DNA of 64,000 nucleotides from Taishania sp. (lineage in GTDB: Bacteria > Bacteroidota > Bacteroidia > Flavobacteriales_D > Crocinitomicaceae), in NCBI GenBank assembly GCA_030150045.1, contig JASLGM010000039.1:153785-217784 (forward strand), read 5' to 3'. The translations under genes and the position numbers were made by a program. Below the pieces are notes generated by a model that saw nothing but the letters and a program-made list of their open reading frames with translations, searched no databases and was not told where the DNA came from. Every line of letters begins with the position of its first letter. Within the stretch, counting starts at the first letter, position 1. Shown here in pieces: positions 23,991 through 33,594 of the stretch.

Positions 23991-26105
23991 TTACTCTAAT
24001 GTGATGTTAAAATCTGAATCCAATAACAGCTTTCCTTGCCTATCTTCTGTTGCTCCGGGGAGCTTAAACCCTTTGATTACGCCTGTTTTTCCTTTTGTAA
24101 CCAATTGGATCATTTGTGCGTCTGTTAATTTTTTGTCCATCAACACAAAAGGTATTTTAAACCCACATTGCTTAAAGTTCAAACAACCCACCGCAGTATT
24201 TCCACGTTTTAGTTTTGCTCCTTTACATTTAGGGCAATCCAAGGTTTCAATATCTACTTTTTCTACTTTTTTTCGTGGTGCCTTTGGTTTTTCTTCTACA
24301 ACAGAATAGCGTTGTACTAAATCATCAAAAAGCGATTGCCCAGAAGGTGTATTAAAAATCACTTCATCGGTCAAGGTACGCACCATTGCAAAGAGTTCTT
24401 GTTTAAAAACCTCCAATTTGTACTCTCCTTTTTCAATCATGCGAAGCTTCTTCTCCCAGTCTCCGGTCAACTCTGCAGACTTCAAAATATCATTTTGAAT
24501 CGTATCGATCAAAGCAATTCCGGTTGGTGTTGCAATAATATTTTTCTTTCTCTTCTCAATATATTTACGCCTGAAAAGAGTTTCAATAATATTTGCTCGC
24601 GTAGATGGCCGTCCAATACCATTGTCTTTCATTAACTCGCGCATTTCCTCATCTTCTACCTGTTTACCTGCCGTTTCCATTGCACGCAACAAGGTGGCCT
24701 CTGTGTAATATTTTGGTGGTGAAGTCTTTCCGTGATGCATAAAAGGAGCATGAGGTCCTGATTCACCCTCGGTAAACAAAGGCATCAACTTTTCTTCCTC
24801 CGCCTCTTTTTTTACTTTTTGATCGGCATAAACTTCACGCCAACCTGGTTCAATAATCTGCTTACCAGTAGCCTTAAACACCAATTGATCCACTTTACCT
24901 AATACTGTAGTATTGGAGACTTTACATTCAGGATAAAAAGCACTGATGAAACGACGAGTTACCAAATCATAGACACGCTGCTCTTCCGGAGAAATACCTG
25001 AAGGCTGAACTCCCGTAGGAATGATAGCGTGGTGATCCGTTACTTTCTTGTCGTCGAATACTTGTTTAGATTTAGGAATTGGCTGTCCCAACAAACGCTC
25101 CGTAAAACGGGAATAATATTGCAAGCTCTTTAAAATCCCAGGGATTTTTGGGTGCAAATCTTCCGAAAGATAAGTAGTATCAACCCTAGGATAAGTCACT
25201 ACCTTCTTTTCGTACAAACTTTGAATATGTTTAAGGGTTTCATCTGCTGAATACCCATACTTTTTATTTGCTTCTACCTGCAAAGAGGTCAAGTCGAACA
25301 TTCGTGGATTACCTTCTTTACCATCTTTTTGCTCAAAATTGGTGATTTCAAATGGTTTGTCCAAAAGGTATTCCACTCCTTTGATGGCTTTATCTTCGGA
25401 ACGTAAACGATCAATCTGACACAAGAATTCTGTTTCTCTATAGATCGTTTTCAGTTCCCAATATTCTTCTGATCGAAAAGCGTCTACTTCTTTATGGCGT
25501 TGAACAATCATAGCCAACGTAGGTGTTTGCACACGACCAATTGAAAGGGTTGATTTTCGCCCTCCAAATTTCACAGTAAACAAACGTGTCGCATTCATAC
25601 CCAGCATCCAATCACCGATCGCACGTGCACTACCAGCAGCATAAAGGTTATCGTATTGACTGCCTTCACGCAATTTTTCAAACCCTTCACGAATGGCTTC
25701 TTCGGTCAATGACGAAATCCAAAGCCTTCGGATGGGAACTTTACACTTTGCTTTCAATAAAACCCAACGCTGAATCAATTCTCCTTCTTGCCCAGCATCC
25801 CCGCAATTGATAACCTCTGAACAATTTGCGACCAGACGTTCAATTGTTGCGAATTGTTTCTTTACCCCATTGTCTTCAATCACCTTGACTCCAAAGTTCT
25901 GTGGAATCATTGGTAAATCTTCCAACCGCCAATACTTCCAAGATTCTTTATAGTCTTGTGGTTCTTTTAAGGTACACAGATGGCCAAAAGTCCAAGAAAC
26001 CTGATATCCATTCCCCTCGTAGTAACCGTCAAATCGTTGTTTGGCGCCTAATACCTCGGCAATGTCCTTGGCTACAGAAGGTTTCTCAGCAATACACAGT
26101 TTCAT
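23991..26105 (-). CDS. topB: DNA topoisomerase III (type IA)
   Basis: 704 residues. It begins with the TOPRIM domain (MKLCIAEKPSVAKDIAEVLG) and GDAGQEGELIQRW. The catalytic tyrosine lies in VVTYPRVDTTYL. The IGRPSTRANIIETLF block is the other conserved part of the type IA core. The C-terminus has one four-cysteine zinc-ribbon-like module (CPKCKGAKL...CLNFKQCGF), as in Bacteroidota TopB. It relaxes negative supercoils and decatenates DNA. The 101-residue membrane protein gene ends 15 nt upstream, on the same strand. Confidence 0.95.
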   Translation of the reverse strand: MKLCIAEKPSVAKDIAEVLGAKQRFDGYYEGNGYQVSWTFGHLCTLKEPQDYKESWKYWRLEDLPMIPQNFGVKVIEDNGVKKQFATIERLVANCSEVINCGDAGQEGELIQRWVLLKAKCKVPIRRLWISSLTEEAIREGFEKLREGSQYDNLYAAGSARAIGDWMLGMNATRLFTVKFGGRKSTLSIGRVQTPTLAMIVQRHKEVDAFRSEEYWELKTIYRETEFLCQIDRLRSEDKAIKGVEYLLDKPFEITNFEQKDGKEGNPRMFDLTSLQVEANKKYGYSADETLKHIQSLYEKKVVTYPRVDTTYLSEDLHPKIPGILKSLQYYSRFTERLLGQPIPKSKQVFDDKKVTDHHAIIPTGVQPSGISPEEQRVYDLVTRRFISAFYPECKVSNTTVLGKVDQLVFKATGKQIIEPGWREVYADQKVKKEAEEEKLMPLFTEGESGPHAPFMHHGKTSPPKYYTEATLLRAMETAGKQVEDEEMRELMKDNGIGRPSTRANIIETLFRRKYIEKRKKNIIATPTGIALIDTIQNDILKSAELTGDWEKKLRMIEKGEYKLEVFKQELFAMVRTLTDEVIFNTPSGQSLFDDLVQRYSVVEEKPKAPRKKVEKVDIETLDCPKCKGAKLKRGNTAVGCLNFKQCGFKIPFVLMDKKLTDAQMIQLVTKGKTGVIKGFKLPGATEDRQGKLLLDSDFNITLE

Positions 26106-26120
26106 GAATAAGGTGGTCTT

Positions 26121-26426
26121 TTACTTTTTCTTTAATGCTTGTAAATATAAACGATACGTAATAATGGATGGAATTCCAATCAAAATACAAATCGCTAATG
26201 CCCAACCTGTTTTGGTGAAGTAAAAAGCAGATACATTATCTAAATCACCCTCATTTAAACCCATCCCAAAGAAATAAGAAAGACTTAAGGGTGCCTCAAT
26301 CTGCATGGATGTTCCACCTACATTAGTTACAATAACTCCTGGGAAAAAGTTAATTGGAAAGAGGCTCAGTGGAATACAAATAAGTAAAAAACTGACAAGA
26401 AAAATGAGTATGTATTTACTTTTCAT
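26121..26426 (-). CDS. Small two-helix membrane protein of unknown function
   Basis: 101 residues. An N-terminal hydrophobic segment (ILIFLVSFLLICIPLSLFPI) and a second near the C-terminus (WALAICILIGIPSIITYRLY) flank a region of about 45 residues probably outside the membrane, and the protein ends in basic LKKK. No family is recognised. It lies 15 nt upstream of topB and is probably co-transcribed with it; it is divergent from the histidine kinase gene, with 84 nt between. Confidence 0.65.
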   Translation of the reverse strand: MKSKYILIFLVSFLLICIPLSLFPINFFPGVIVTNVGGTSMQIEAPLSLSYFFGMGLNEGDLDNVSAFYFTKTGWALAICILIGIPSIITYRLYLQALKKK

Positions 26427-26510
26427 GGTTTACAATTGGTCTGTGAAATTAGCGATAAAAAGGCGATTGATAACCAATAAAACTATAAATTTAGCGTATT
26501 AAGTCTTGAG

Positions 26511-28058
26511 ATGAATCTGTATTCGAATAAACAAAAGTGGAAAATTGGATTGCTTGGCGTAGCGATATTACTCATCGGTGCTTCCTTATATGTGTCCAAT
26601 AGAATTGTGCAGCAAGTAGCCCAACAAGAGAGTCAACGTGCCAAACAATGGGCCGAAGCCATTCGCAAAAAAGTAGAGCTAATTGACTTAACAACAGAAA
26701 CATTCACCAAATTAAGGGAAAGGGAAAAAGAAAAAATTCAATTGTGGATTGAAGCTTCAAAAGAGATCGCTGAACAAAGTTCTTTTCTCAGCATTCCTGA
26801 TTTCCCGATGCGAATCGTAAAACGAAACACAGACATTCCTGTGATTTTGTTGGATAGTAAAAATAATATTTCAGGACATAGAAACATCGATTTTGAACCG
26901 CAAGATTTAGCATTAGAAGGTGAAAAAATATCAGATCAACAATTAAACAACCGCTTTGATGATTCCTTAAAAATACTAGCGACCATTTGGCAAAATAAAA
27001 ACCCAAAATTTACGGTCGAAGTTTACAAAGGTCTTTTTATGACCTATGTGTACAACGATTCAAAGGAAATTATTCGCCTAGAAAAAGACCGTGACAGCCT
27101 CTTACACTCGTTCAACCAAGAATTAATTGAAAACGAAGGTTTAATTCCCGTATTACTTATAAATAAAGACGACCGTTCCATTATTGGAACCAATCTATCG
27201 AAAGAAAAACTTAATGAAAAATCGTTACCAACCTTGGTTCGCGAATTATCGGTAGCCAACGATTCCTTGGTGATTCAATTTAAAGATGAATCTGCAAACG
27301 TACTTTATTTCGACCGCTCCGACGCATTAAAACAACTTAATTATTTCCCTTACATTCAATTTATTATCATCGGAATGTTCGTGTTCATTGCCTATATTTT
27401 ATTCTCTACATTCCGGAAAGCCGAGCAAAATCAAGTATGGGCGGGAATGGCAAAGGAAACCGCACACCAATTAGGAACACCACTTTCATCCTTAATGGCA
27501 TGGAATCAATTACTCGAAGGAATGGACGTTGACCCTATGATTGTTAAAGAAATCGGAAAGGACATTCAGCGCTTGGAAATTGTCACAGATCGATTCTCTA
27601 AAATTGGAAGCATTCCAAAAATGGAGGCTTTATCTTTGTCCGATACGACACAAGAGATCATCAATTATTTACAACCCCGCACGCCCAAACAAATCGTCAT
27701 TACCTCATCCATTGAGCCAAATATTATCGCAATTCATTCCTCTTCGCTGATCACTTGGGTACTTGAAAACATCACCAAAAATGCCATGGACGCCATGGAA
27801 GGTAAGGGAAAGTTGGACATTCAATTGACAGCCACGAATAATTGGGCACAAATTCTTGTACAAGACACTGGAAAAGGAATGACCCAAAAGCAAATTCGCA
27901 ATATATTTAAACCCGGTTTTACGACCAAAAAACGAGGCTGGGGATTAGGATTATCGCTTTCTAAACGGATTGTGGAGGAATATCATAACGGAAAAATCTC
28001 AGTCTTAGAATCAAAAGTTGGGCAAGGAACAGTATTTAAGATCGAATTACCGCTTTAA
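26511..28058 (+). CDS. Sensor histidine kinase
   Basis: 515-residue membrane kinase. One transmembrane helix is at 13-30, then a periplasmic sensor region of about 240 residues with no recognised domain, and a second helix near 284-303 (IQFIIIGMFVFIAYILFSTF). The H-box AKETAHQLGTPLSSL has the phosphoacceptor at His319. ATPase boxes follow: N (ENITKNAMDAMEG), G1 (VQDTGKGM) and G2 (GWGLGLSLSKRIVEEY). The KETAHQLGTPLSSLMAW dimerisation motif is a Bacteroidota type. No response regulator is adjacent, so its partner must be elsewhere. Confidence 0.92.
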   Translation: MNLYSNKQKWKIGLLGVAILLIGASLYVSNRIVQQVAQQESQRAKQWAEAIRKKVELIDLTTETFTKLREREKEKIQLWIEASKEIAEQSSFLSIPDFPMRIVKRNTDIPVILLDSKNNISGHRNIDFEPQDLALEGEKISDQQLNNRFDDSLKILATIWQNKNPKFTVEVYKGLFMTYVYNDSKEIIRLEKDRDSLLHSFNQELIENEGLIPVLLINKDDRSIIGTNLSKEKLNEKSLPTLVRELSVANDSLVIQFKDESANVLYFDRSDALKQLNYFPYIQFIIIGMFVFIAYILFSTFRKAEQNQVWAGMAKETAHQLGTPLSSLMAWNQLLEGMDVDPMIVKEIGKDIQRLEIVTDRFSKIGSIPKMEALSLSDTTQEIINYLQPRTPKQIVITSSIEPNIIAIHSSSLITWVLENITKNAMDAMEGKGKLDIQLTATNNWAQILVQDTGKGMTQKQIRNIFKPGFTTKKRGWGLGLSLSKRIVEEYHNGKISVLESKVGQGTVFKIELPL

Positions 28059-28100
28059 TTTAGTTTTCTTGAAACAAGGGAAAGAAAAAATTTATCTTTT

Positions 28101-28244
28101 GGCAGCTTTAACGGTCTACGTGCTTTAGTAAAGTTGTGTAAACGTGTTCACTTGCTGCTTGCCACGTGCTTCCTTCGGTTGCAGTGGCAACCTAGCGTTC
28201 ACAACGTCTACCCTTCCTTTAGCTATCGCGCTCTGCCCTAGCTG
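28101..28244 (+). repeat. Structured element A, copy 4
   Basis: 144-nt copy. Ends GGCAGCT and CCTAGCTG. The central hairpin is perfect: TTGCCAC-G-TGC loop GCA-GTGGCAA. The enclosing stem is GTAAACGT/ACGTCTAC. It begins 42 nt after the kinase stop, and element B copy 3 follows after 103 nt in the same orientation. Confidence 0.87.
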
Positions 28245-28281
28245 TAAGATCGGTGTTTACAAACATCATCTAGGCTAATAT

Positions 28282-28301
28282 CAATATGCACATATTCAGA
28301 T
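28282..28301 (+). repeat. Shared A-B spacer motif, copy 2
   Basis: CAATATGCACATATTCAGAT, differing at one base from the motif between A copy 3 and B copy 2, and at a comparable distance after element A (about 37 nt in both). Confidence 0.7.
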
Positions 28302-28347
28302 AAAGCCAGATTTGTTCACGGATATATCTGATTGAAAACAGATTCCC

Positions 28348-28444
28348 GCGCTAAGGATAGCAGTGGATAGCTCGCTCAACCGAATGGATGAGCGACTATG
28401 AACGAATAGCCTGGTTTTTCTTCCGCAGGGAGAAAAAAGTGCCC
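28348..28444 (+). repeat. Structured element B, copy 3
   Basis: 97-nt divergent copy with compensatory changes in the constant stems: outer GCGCT/AGTGC (elsewhere GCGTT/AACGC) and inner AGGATA/TAGCCT (elsewhere GGGATA/TAGCCC). The variable hairpins are TCGCTCA/TGAGCGA and TTTTTCTTCC/GGGAGAAAAA. It ends 41 nt before the stop of the convergent peptidase gene. Confidence 0.87.
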
Positions 28445-28485
28445 AAAAAATGCTTGAAATATAGGTGCTTTTCTTTGTACGGAAT

Positions 28486-29757
28486 TTAACGCATAATGGC
28501 CTGACTAAATGAAATCATAAGCGAAATCAAGGCTTCAGCTTTGTCGAAACTCAATTCGTTGTATGTGTCAAAAATGTCGTGATAGTGCGAATTATGTCCT
28601 TCGGTGTATATGAAAAAACTCTTCACTCCCGCCTCCGTAAAGAAGTAATGATCGGAGTTCGCTGCTTTTCCTCGCGCTTTGACCAAGGGCAAAAAATCCC
28701 CCTCCTTATTCAAGTTTTTCAACAAATCAAATGCTTCGGTAAACACACTCCCATTGACCACCGTAATGCCTTTTTCGCCGCTTCCAAAAATATCTACGTT
28801 CAACAAAAAATCCATTTTTTTGAGTGGAAAAATCGGATTTTTCACAAAATATTCAGAGCCTAAAAGTCCGGCTTCTTCTCCTGCAAAAGCGATCAACAAA
28901 ACATTGAAATCTGCTGGGTTTTCCTTGAAATATTTCCCTAATGCCAACAGAGCAGCCGTTCCACTTGCGTTGTCATTTGCTCCAGGAAAATAAACCTTTT
29001 TCCCGATAGAGCCCAAATGATCGTAATGGGCAGTAAACACAAAGGTTTTTTTACTTTTTTTCTTCGCTGGAAGATAGGCAACGACATTTTGTGTGTTGTG
29101 TTTTGGCTTAAAAACGGGGCTAACTTCTAGATGCAGATCTTTGGTGAAAACAACATTTTCTTTGACGCGAACGATCGGGAACTTCAGTTGATTGCTAGCC
29201 ACAGACCAATTCCATTTGCTATCGTCTTGTATGAAAACGCAGGAATAATTGGCTAATTCTTTACTCAATTGCTCCAGAACGGCCTTGTCCTTTTTTTGCA
29301 GTTCCGTGTACTTCGTTTTGAATAAGAAAGCGTTGAATGTTTTGCTTTGCAACACTTCTTTTACTTGTTCCATAATTGGGTCCCATTCTTGTCCAGGCAC
29401 AATTTCCACTTCAAAAACGTGAAGTTTTCCTTTGAAAGATCCAGATTCAGGCTCCATCAAAAAGTCGATACCCACTTTATATTCTAAGCCCTGATCTTGA
29501 AGAATAACTTCGTTCGGAAAAGTATTTACGGGAAAAGAAAACGATTGATAGTAGTTCTTTTTCAAAGGTTGGATACCTTCTTTTTTCCATTCTTTACGAA
29601 TGAAATCTGCTGCGAGGGAATCTCCTCCAAAAGTATAACCTCGACCTGCAAATTCTTCAGAGGTCAAAATCTTTGTTGCTTTTCGTATATATTCGATTTG
29701 CCCATTTCCCGTAAAGGAAACAAATAAGAGTAGTAGAAGGAAATAAGGTTTATGCAT
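28486..29757 (-). CDS. M28 family zinc aminopeptidase, secreted
   Basis: 423 residues from the start MHKPYFLLLLLFVSFTGNGQ, a signal peptide. An ATG 72 nt upstream would precede it with a non-signal tail. The M28 metal ligands are visible in order: TAHYDHLG, then GANDNASGTAALLAL (bridging Asp), FAGEEAGLLGSEYF (catalytic Glu plus ligand), NVDIFG and a late His in GHNSHYHDIFDT. It probably removes N-terminal residues from peptides in the periplasm. The start overlaps the stop of the upstream gene by 8 nt, so the two form an operon. Confidence 0.9.
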   Translation of the reverse strand: MHKPYFLLLLLFVSFTGNGQIEYIRKATKILTSEEFAGRGYTFGGDSLAADFIRKEWKKEGIQPLKKNYYQSFSFPVNTFPNEVILQDQGLEYKVGIDFLMEPESGSFKGKLHVFEVEIVPGQEWDPIMEQVKEVLQSKTFNAFLFKTKYTELQKKDKAVLEQLSKELANYSCVFIQDDSKWNWSVASNQLKFPIVRVKENVVFTKDLHLEVSPVFKPKHNTQNVVAYLPAKKKSKKTFVFTAHYDHLGSIGKKVYFPGANDNASGTAALLALGKYFKENPADFNVLLIAFAGEEAGLLGSEYFVKNPIFPLKKMDFLLNVDIFGSGEKGITVVNGSVFTEAFDLLKNLNKEGDFLPLVKARGKAANSDHYFFTEAGVKSFFIYTEGHNSHYHDIFDTYNELSFDKAEALISLMISFSQAIMR

Positions 29758-30574
29758 AGCGTCTACAAAGTTTTTGCATGAATTCGGTAACAGTTGAACT
29801 ATCGATATCCCACAGATGATTATTTGCATAATCCATGATTAATGGGGAAACGGCGTGCAAGTCTGATTTATTGTCCAATGCTTTGATTGCGTCAGAGAAG
29901 GAATCACTTGATCCACCAAACAGTTCATTGATGTATAACAGGCGTTCGTTCAAACCAAAAGATCCGATTAATGTCTCCAATGGCGTCACTCCAAATTGCT
30001 TGCTTAACTCGGTGTTTACTTCTAATAATTTTGTGTTAAATGCAGAAACTACTTGTTCTTGATAGCTTTCTCTTACTACGGGCTGCACGTCTTCAAAAAC
30101 AGTTGGTTCTTCTACAAAATACTCTTCTTCGATGGGAGCGATTATTTCTTCTTCCTGTTGGTACGTATTTTCTTGTTCATACGTTTCTTCAACAATTGGC
30201 ATTTGTGGAACTTCTTCCTTTACTGTACGTGTTTCTTCCACTGCGAAAGCACTTCCAAAAAGATCAAATTCAATTTCAGCTTCTTCTTGTTTTTCCTCAA
30301 CTACCATTTCTTGAACGGGCGTTTGCTTTGGTGTTTCTACGTAAGTTACGGGTTCTTGAACTGGTGTTATATCTTCTTCAACAGGCGCAGTAGCTTCCAC
30401 TCTTCCAGGAACAATTGCCTCTAAAGCTTTGTACTTTAGGATAACAGTTCGCTCATATAATTCTCGAATCAATGCCAAATGACTTTCCATCTCTTCGATG
30501 TCCATTTCACCCTGCTGCAAACGATTTACATTTTTTTTAATCGTCTCAATCAATTCATTTAAAGCTAAATACAT
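29750..30574 (-). CDS. Conserved hypothetical protein with acidic linker
   Basis: 274 residues, no signal peptide. The N-terminal 55 residues form a helical hairpin (LNELIETIKKNVNRLQQGEM, then ESHLALIRELYERTVILKYK). A long, very acidic low-complexity linker rich in Glu, Val and Pro follows (about 60-180). A compact helical C-terminal domain (about 185-270: TELSKQFGVTPLETLIGSFG then LNERLLYINELFGGSSDSFS) ends it. This arrangement occurs in many Bacteroidota genomes as an unnamed family. It is coupled to the peptidase gene downstream; function unknown. Confidence 0.7.
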   Translation of the reverse strand: MYLALNELIETIKKNVNRLQQGEMDIEEMESHLALIRELYERTVILKYKALEAIVPGRVEATAPVEEDITPVQEPVTYVETPKQTPVQEMVVEEKQEEAEIEFDLFGSAFAVEETRTVKEEVPQMPIVEETYEQENTYQQEEEIIAPIEEEYFVEEPTVFEDVQPVVRESYQEQVVSAFNTKLLEVNTELSKQFGVTPLETLIGSFGLNERLLYINELFGGSSDSFSDAIKALDNKSDLHAVSPLIMDYANNHLWDIDSSTVTEFMQKLCRRYA

Positions 30575-30737
30575 TATCCTTTTATTTTATTGTTCGTTTC
30601 TTTACAAATGTGTTTTTCAATTCGTATAAAAATACCGAATTTTACATGTAGTAAAAGTACAATGTTTCCTGCTTAGTAAACAAAAAGGTACTTATATTTA
30701 TTGTAATAGATTTGTTAATAACTGAACAAGATTAAAG

Positions 30738-31313
30738 ATGTTTTTGGAGCAATTCCCGGAGAGCGGGCAAAAAATGGGTTGGATAGAAGTGATTTGTGGA
30801 TCCATGTTTTCGGGAAAAACGGAAGAATTAATCCGCCGATTAAAACGAGCTGAATTTGCAAATCAAAAGATCATTTTATTTAAACCAAAAATTGATGACC
30901 GTTACAGCGAAGAGCTAGTGGTGAGTCACAAAGGTTCCAACTTCAATGCTGTTGTCATTGAAAAAGCAACTGATATTCGCGCATACATTACTTCTCAAAA
31001 TGTAGTTGCTATTGATGAAGCACAATTTTTTGACCCTGCAATTGTAGACATTTGTAACGAACTGGCAGACAATGGAGCGCGTGTAATCTTAGCTGGTTTA
31101 GACATGGATTTTCAAGGAAAACCTTTTGGTCCAATGCCAAATCTACTTGCAATTGCAGAATACATCACAAAAGTACACGCAATCTGTGTAGAATGTGGTA
31201 ACTTAGCACAGAATTCACACCGAACCGTACGTGGAAACGAACAAGTTATGGTTGGAGCCGTTGAAAAATACAAACCACTTTGTCGTTCTTGTTTCAATAA
31301 AGCACACTTTTGA
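30738..31313 (+). CDS. tdk: Thymidine kinase
   Basis: 191-residue type II thymidine kinase, which phosphorylates thymidine with ATP in nucleotide salvage. The P-loop is GSMFSGKTEEL, the Walker-B-like DEAQFFDP holds the catalytic region, and the lasso with a structural zinc site is CVECGN...CRSC. The length is standard. The final TGA overlaps the TTG start of murF-alr, so these genes are coupled. Confidence 0.96.
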   Translation: MFLEQFPESGQKMGWIEVICGSMFSGKTEELIRRLKRAEFANQKIILFKPKIDDRYSEELVVSHKGSNFNAVVIEKATDIRAYITSQNVVAIDEAQFFDPAIVDICNELADNGARVILAGLDMDFQGKPFGPMPNLLAIAEYITKVHAICVECGNLAQNSHRTVRGNEQVMVGAVEKYKPLCRSCFNKAHF

Positions 31314-33589
31314 ATCAATCATTAAACATAGAGAAAATCAGGGAACTGATTGCATGCACATCGCATATAGGAGATATTAATTCTCCCCAAATCATTCATC
31401 AATTTTATACCGATACACGAAAAATAAGAACCTCAAAAGGAACATTGTTTGTGGCCTTAAAAGGAATGCAAGAAAAAGGGGATAAATTTGTTCCTACAGC
31501 CTATGATTTAGGAATCCGTTTTTTCATTGTCTCCGAACAACCCACTGACACTTTTCCAGAAGCTGTTTTCCTTTTGGTAGAAGATACGTTTACAGCTTTG
31601 GCAGAACTTGCAAAATGGAAAAGAAATCAGTTTCAAGGTAAACTCGTTGCGATTTCAGGCAGGATTGGAAAAACAACAGTCAAAGAATGGATGTACCATT
31701 TGCTAACTCCTGAACTAACAGTAACTCGAAGTCCTAAAAGCTATAATTCTCAATTGGGTGTCATCACTTCTATTTTGGAAATGAAACTTGATGCAAAGAT
31801 TGCCTTAATAGAAATAAAGCCACATAAAGAACTCGATCCGAAATTTATTAACCGCATTATTCAACCGAATATCGCTGTTTTAACAAGTTCTGACGGTCTT
31901 TCCTACTTTTTTCCGGATTCCTATTATGAAACTCTTTTTCAAGGAGCTTCTTTGCTTTTACATGTTTCATCAACGCGCAGCTTCACACATTTTGCCGGAG
32001 AGAAAATAAAAGTATCTGCCTTATCCAGTGAATTGTATCCAAGAGAAAATGCGACAGATGCTCAATTACTAAATGCCAACCTCTCACTTCATTGCGCCTA
32101 TGCGCTATCGGTAAAAAAAGAAACCTTGGAAAAGAAATTATCCAATTTACCGGACTTAGCCTTGCGCATGGATACATTTGAAGGCATTCAAGATAACTTT
32201 ATTATTAATGACCTTTACAACTTAGATGAAGAGGCACTGAAAAACGCCTTGGAATTTCAAAAAACCATTGCGAAAAACAAGAAACGTGTGGTTATTCTGA
32301 ACACAGAGGCATTGGCAGAAGAAACCTTACTTCTATTCAGAAATGTTATCTCTTCGTTTGCTGTAGATCAAATTATTGAAGTGCCAACAGCTGAAATTCA
32401 TATTGATGAAATTAGAGATGCTGTTATTTTATTGAAAGGTAAAAAAAGTGCGTTGTTCAATCGTTTGATTAACCAATTAAAGTTAAAAAAACATTTAACG
32501 CATGTCCGCATCGATTTAAAAGCGCTTCGAAGAAATATTGTAGCCCATAAAAAATATGTGCCGGCAACGACGAAGATGTTGTTAATGATAAAAGCGAGTG
32601 GTTACGGCTCGGAAATTGACAAAATGGTACATTCTACACAAAGCTTCGGTATCGATTATTACGGCGTTGCTTTTGTTGACGAAGGTATTGCAATTCGAAA
32701 AACAGGATGCAAGTTACCCGTAATGATCATGAACGTCGAAGAAGGGAATTACCAAGCGTGTATAGAATGGAAGTTAGAACCTGCTATATACGATTTTCAA
32801 CAACTCGATGATTTTATATCTGAATGCATATATCAAGGAGTTGAGAATTATCCCATACATATAAAATTAGACACCGGAATGAAACGGTTGGGTTTTGAAG
32901 CGCATCAAATTCCCCAATTGATTGAATCCTTAAAAGCACAACCTGAAATCCGTGTGAAAAGTGTTTATTCTCACCTTGCAGAAGCAGAGAATTCATTCGA
33001 CCGAAGATTCAGTGAAATGCAAATTTTACAATTCAAGAAATCCGTAAATAAATTAGCGGCTGAACTAAATGACGATTTTGATACCCACATACAAAACACT
33101 TCTGGCATCGTTCAATTTGGAGATATAGGATGCTCCATGATCAGATTGGGAATTGGTATGTACGGCATCGCTAACGTAGCTAAAATAAAACCAATGTTAG
33201 AACCTGTGCTTTCATGGCACTCAGCTATTTGTCAGATAAAAACAGTAGAAAAAGGTCAGACAATTGGTTATAATAGAACATTTATTGCAAATGAACGACT
33301 TCATATCGCAACAATTCCAGTTGGATATGCAGATGGCCTTCGACGTTCCCTAAGCAATGGAGTTGGTTCATTGTTTGTCAACGGAGTAGCTTGTCCAATT
33401 GTTGGTCGCATCAACATGGACATGGTTATGATCGACATCACCAAAGCAAATGCTAAACTTGGTGATGAAGTAGAAATAATTGGTCCACATCAATCAGTAG
33501 AAACCCTTGCCAAACAGATGGATACTATTCCCTACGAAGTAATGACATCGATTGCTCCGAGAGTACATCGTTTATACGTTGAAAAATAA
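31310..33589 (+). CDS. Bifunctional MurF-like / alanine racemase fusion protein
   Basis: 759-residue fusion known in Bacteroidota: an N-terminal Mur ligase (UDP-MurNAc-tripeptide:D-Ala-D-Ala ligase) and a C-terminal PLP-dependent alanine racemase. The racemase half is intact, with PLP Lys428 in MLLMIKASGYG, then IRLGIGMYG, the catalytic Tyr region TIGYNRTF and INMDMVMIDIT. The MurF half is altered: the P-loop reads SGRIGKTT at 116-123, the conserved histidine block has become SSDGLSYFFPD, and the substrate loop is NDLYNLD. Ligase activity is therefore doubtful. The start is TTG, sharing 4 nt with tdk. The next gene begins 5 nt downstream. Confidence 0.9.
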   Translation: MNQSLNIEKIRELIACTSHIGDINSPQIIHQFYTDTRKIRTSKGTLFVALKGMQEKGDKFVPTAYDLGIRFFIVSEQPTDTFPEAVFLLVEDTFTALAELAKWKRNQFQGKLVAISGRIGKTTVKEWMYHLLTPELTVTRSPKSYNSQLGVITSILEMKLDAKIALIEIKPHKELDPKFINRIIQPNIAVLTSSDGLSYFFPDSYYETLFQGASLLLHVSSTRSFTHFAGEKIKVSALSSELYPRENATDAQLLNANLSLHCAYALSVKKETLEKKLSNLPDLALRMDTFEGIQDNFIINDLYNLDEEALKNALEFQKTIAKNKKRVVILNTEALAEETLLLFRNVISSFAVDQIIEVPTAEIHIDEIRDAVILLKGKKSALFNRLINQLKLKKHLTHVRIDLKALRRNIVAHKKYVPATTKMLLMIKASGYGSEIDKMVHSTQSFGIDYYGVAFVDEGIAIRKTGCKLPVMIMNVEEGNYQACIEWKLEPAIYDFQQLDDFISECIYQGVENYPIHIKLDTGMKRLGFEAHQIPQLIESLKAQPEIRVKSVYSHLAEAENSFDRRFSEMQILQFKKSVNKLAAELNDDFDTHIQNTSGIVQFGDIGCSMIRLGIGMYGIANVAKIKPMLEPVLSWHSAICQIKTVEKGQTIGYNRTFIANERLHIATIPVGYADGLRRSLSNGVGSLFVNGVACPIVGRINMDMVMIDITKANAKLGDEVEIIGPHQSVETLAKQMDTIPYEVMTSIAPRVHRLYVEK

Positions 33590-33594
33590 TTATA

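Noticed and set aside
30040..30424. Overlapping plus-strand ORFs opposite the acidic-linker protein
   Set aside because: They are the reverse complement of a Glu/Val/Pro-rich low-complexity stretch, which gives long open frames by composition.
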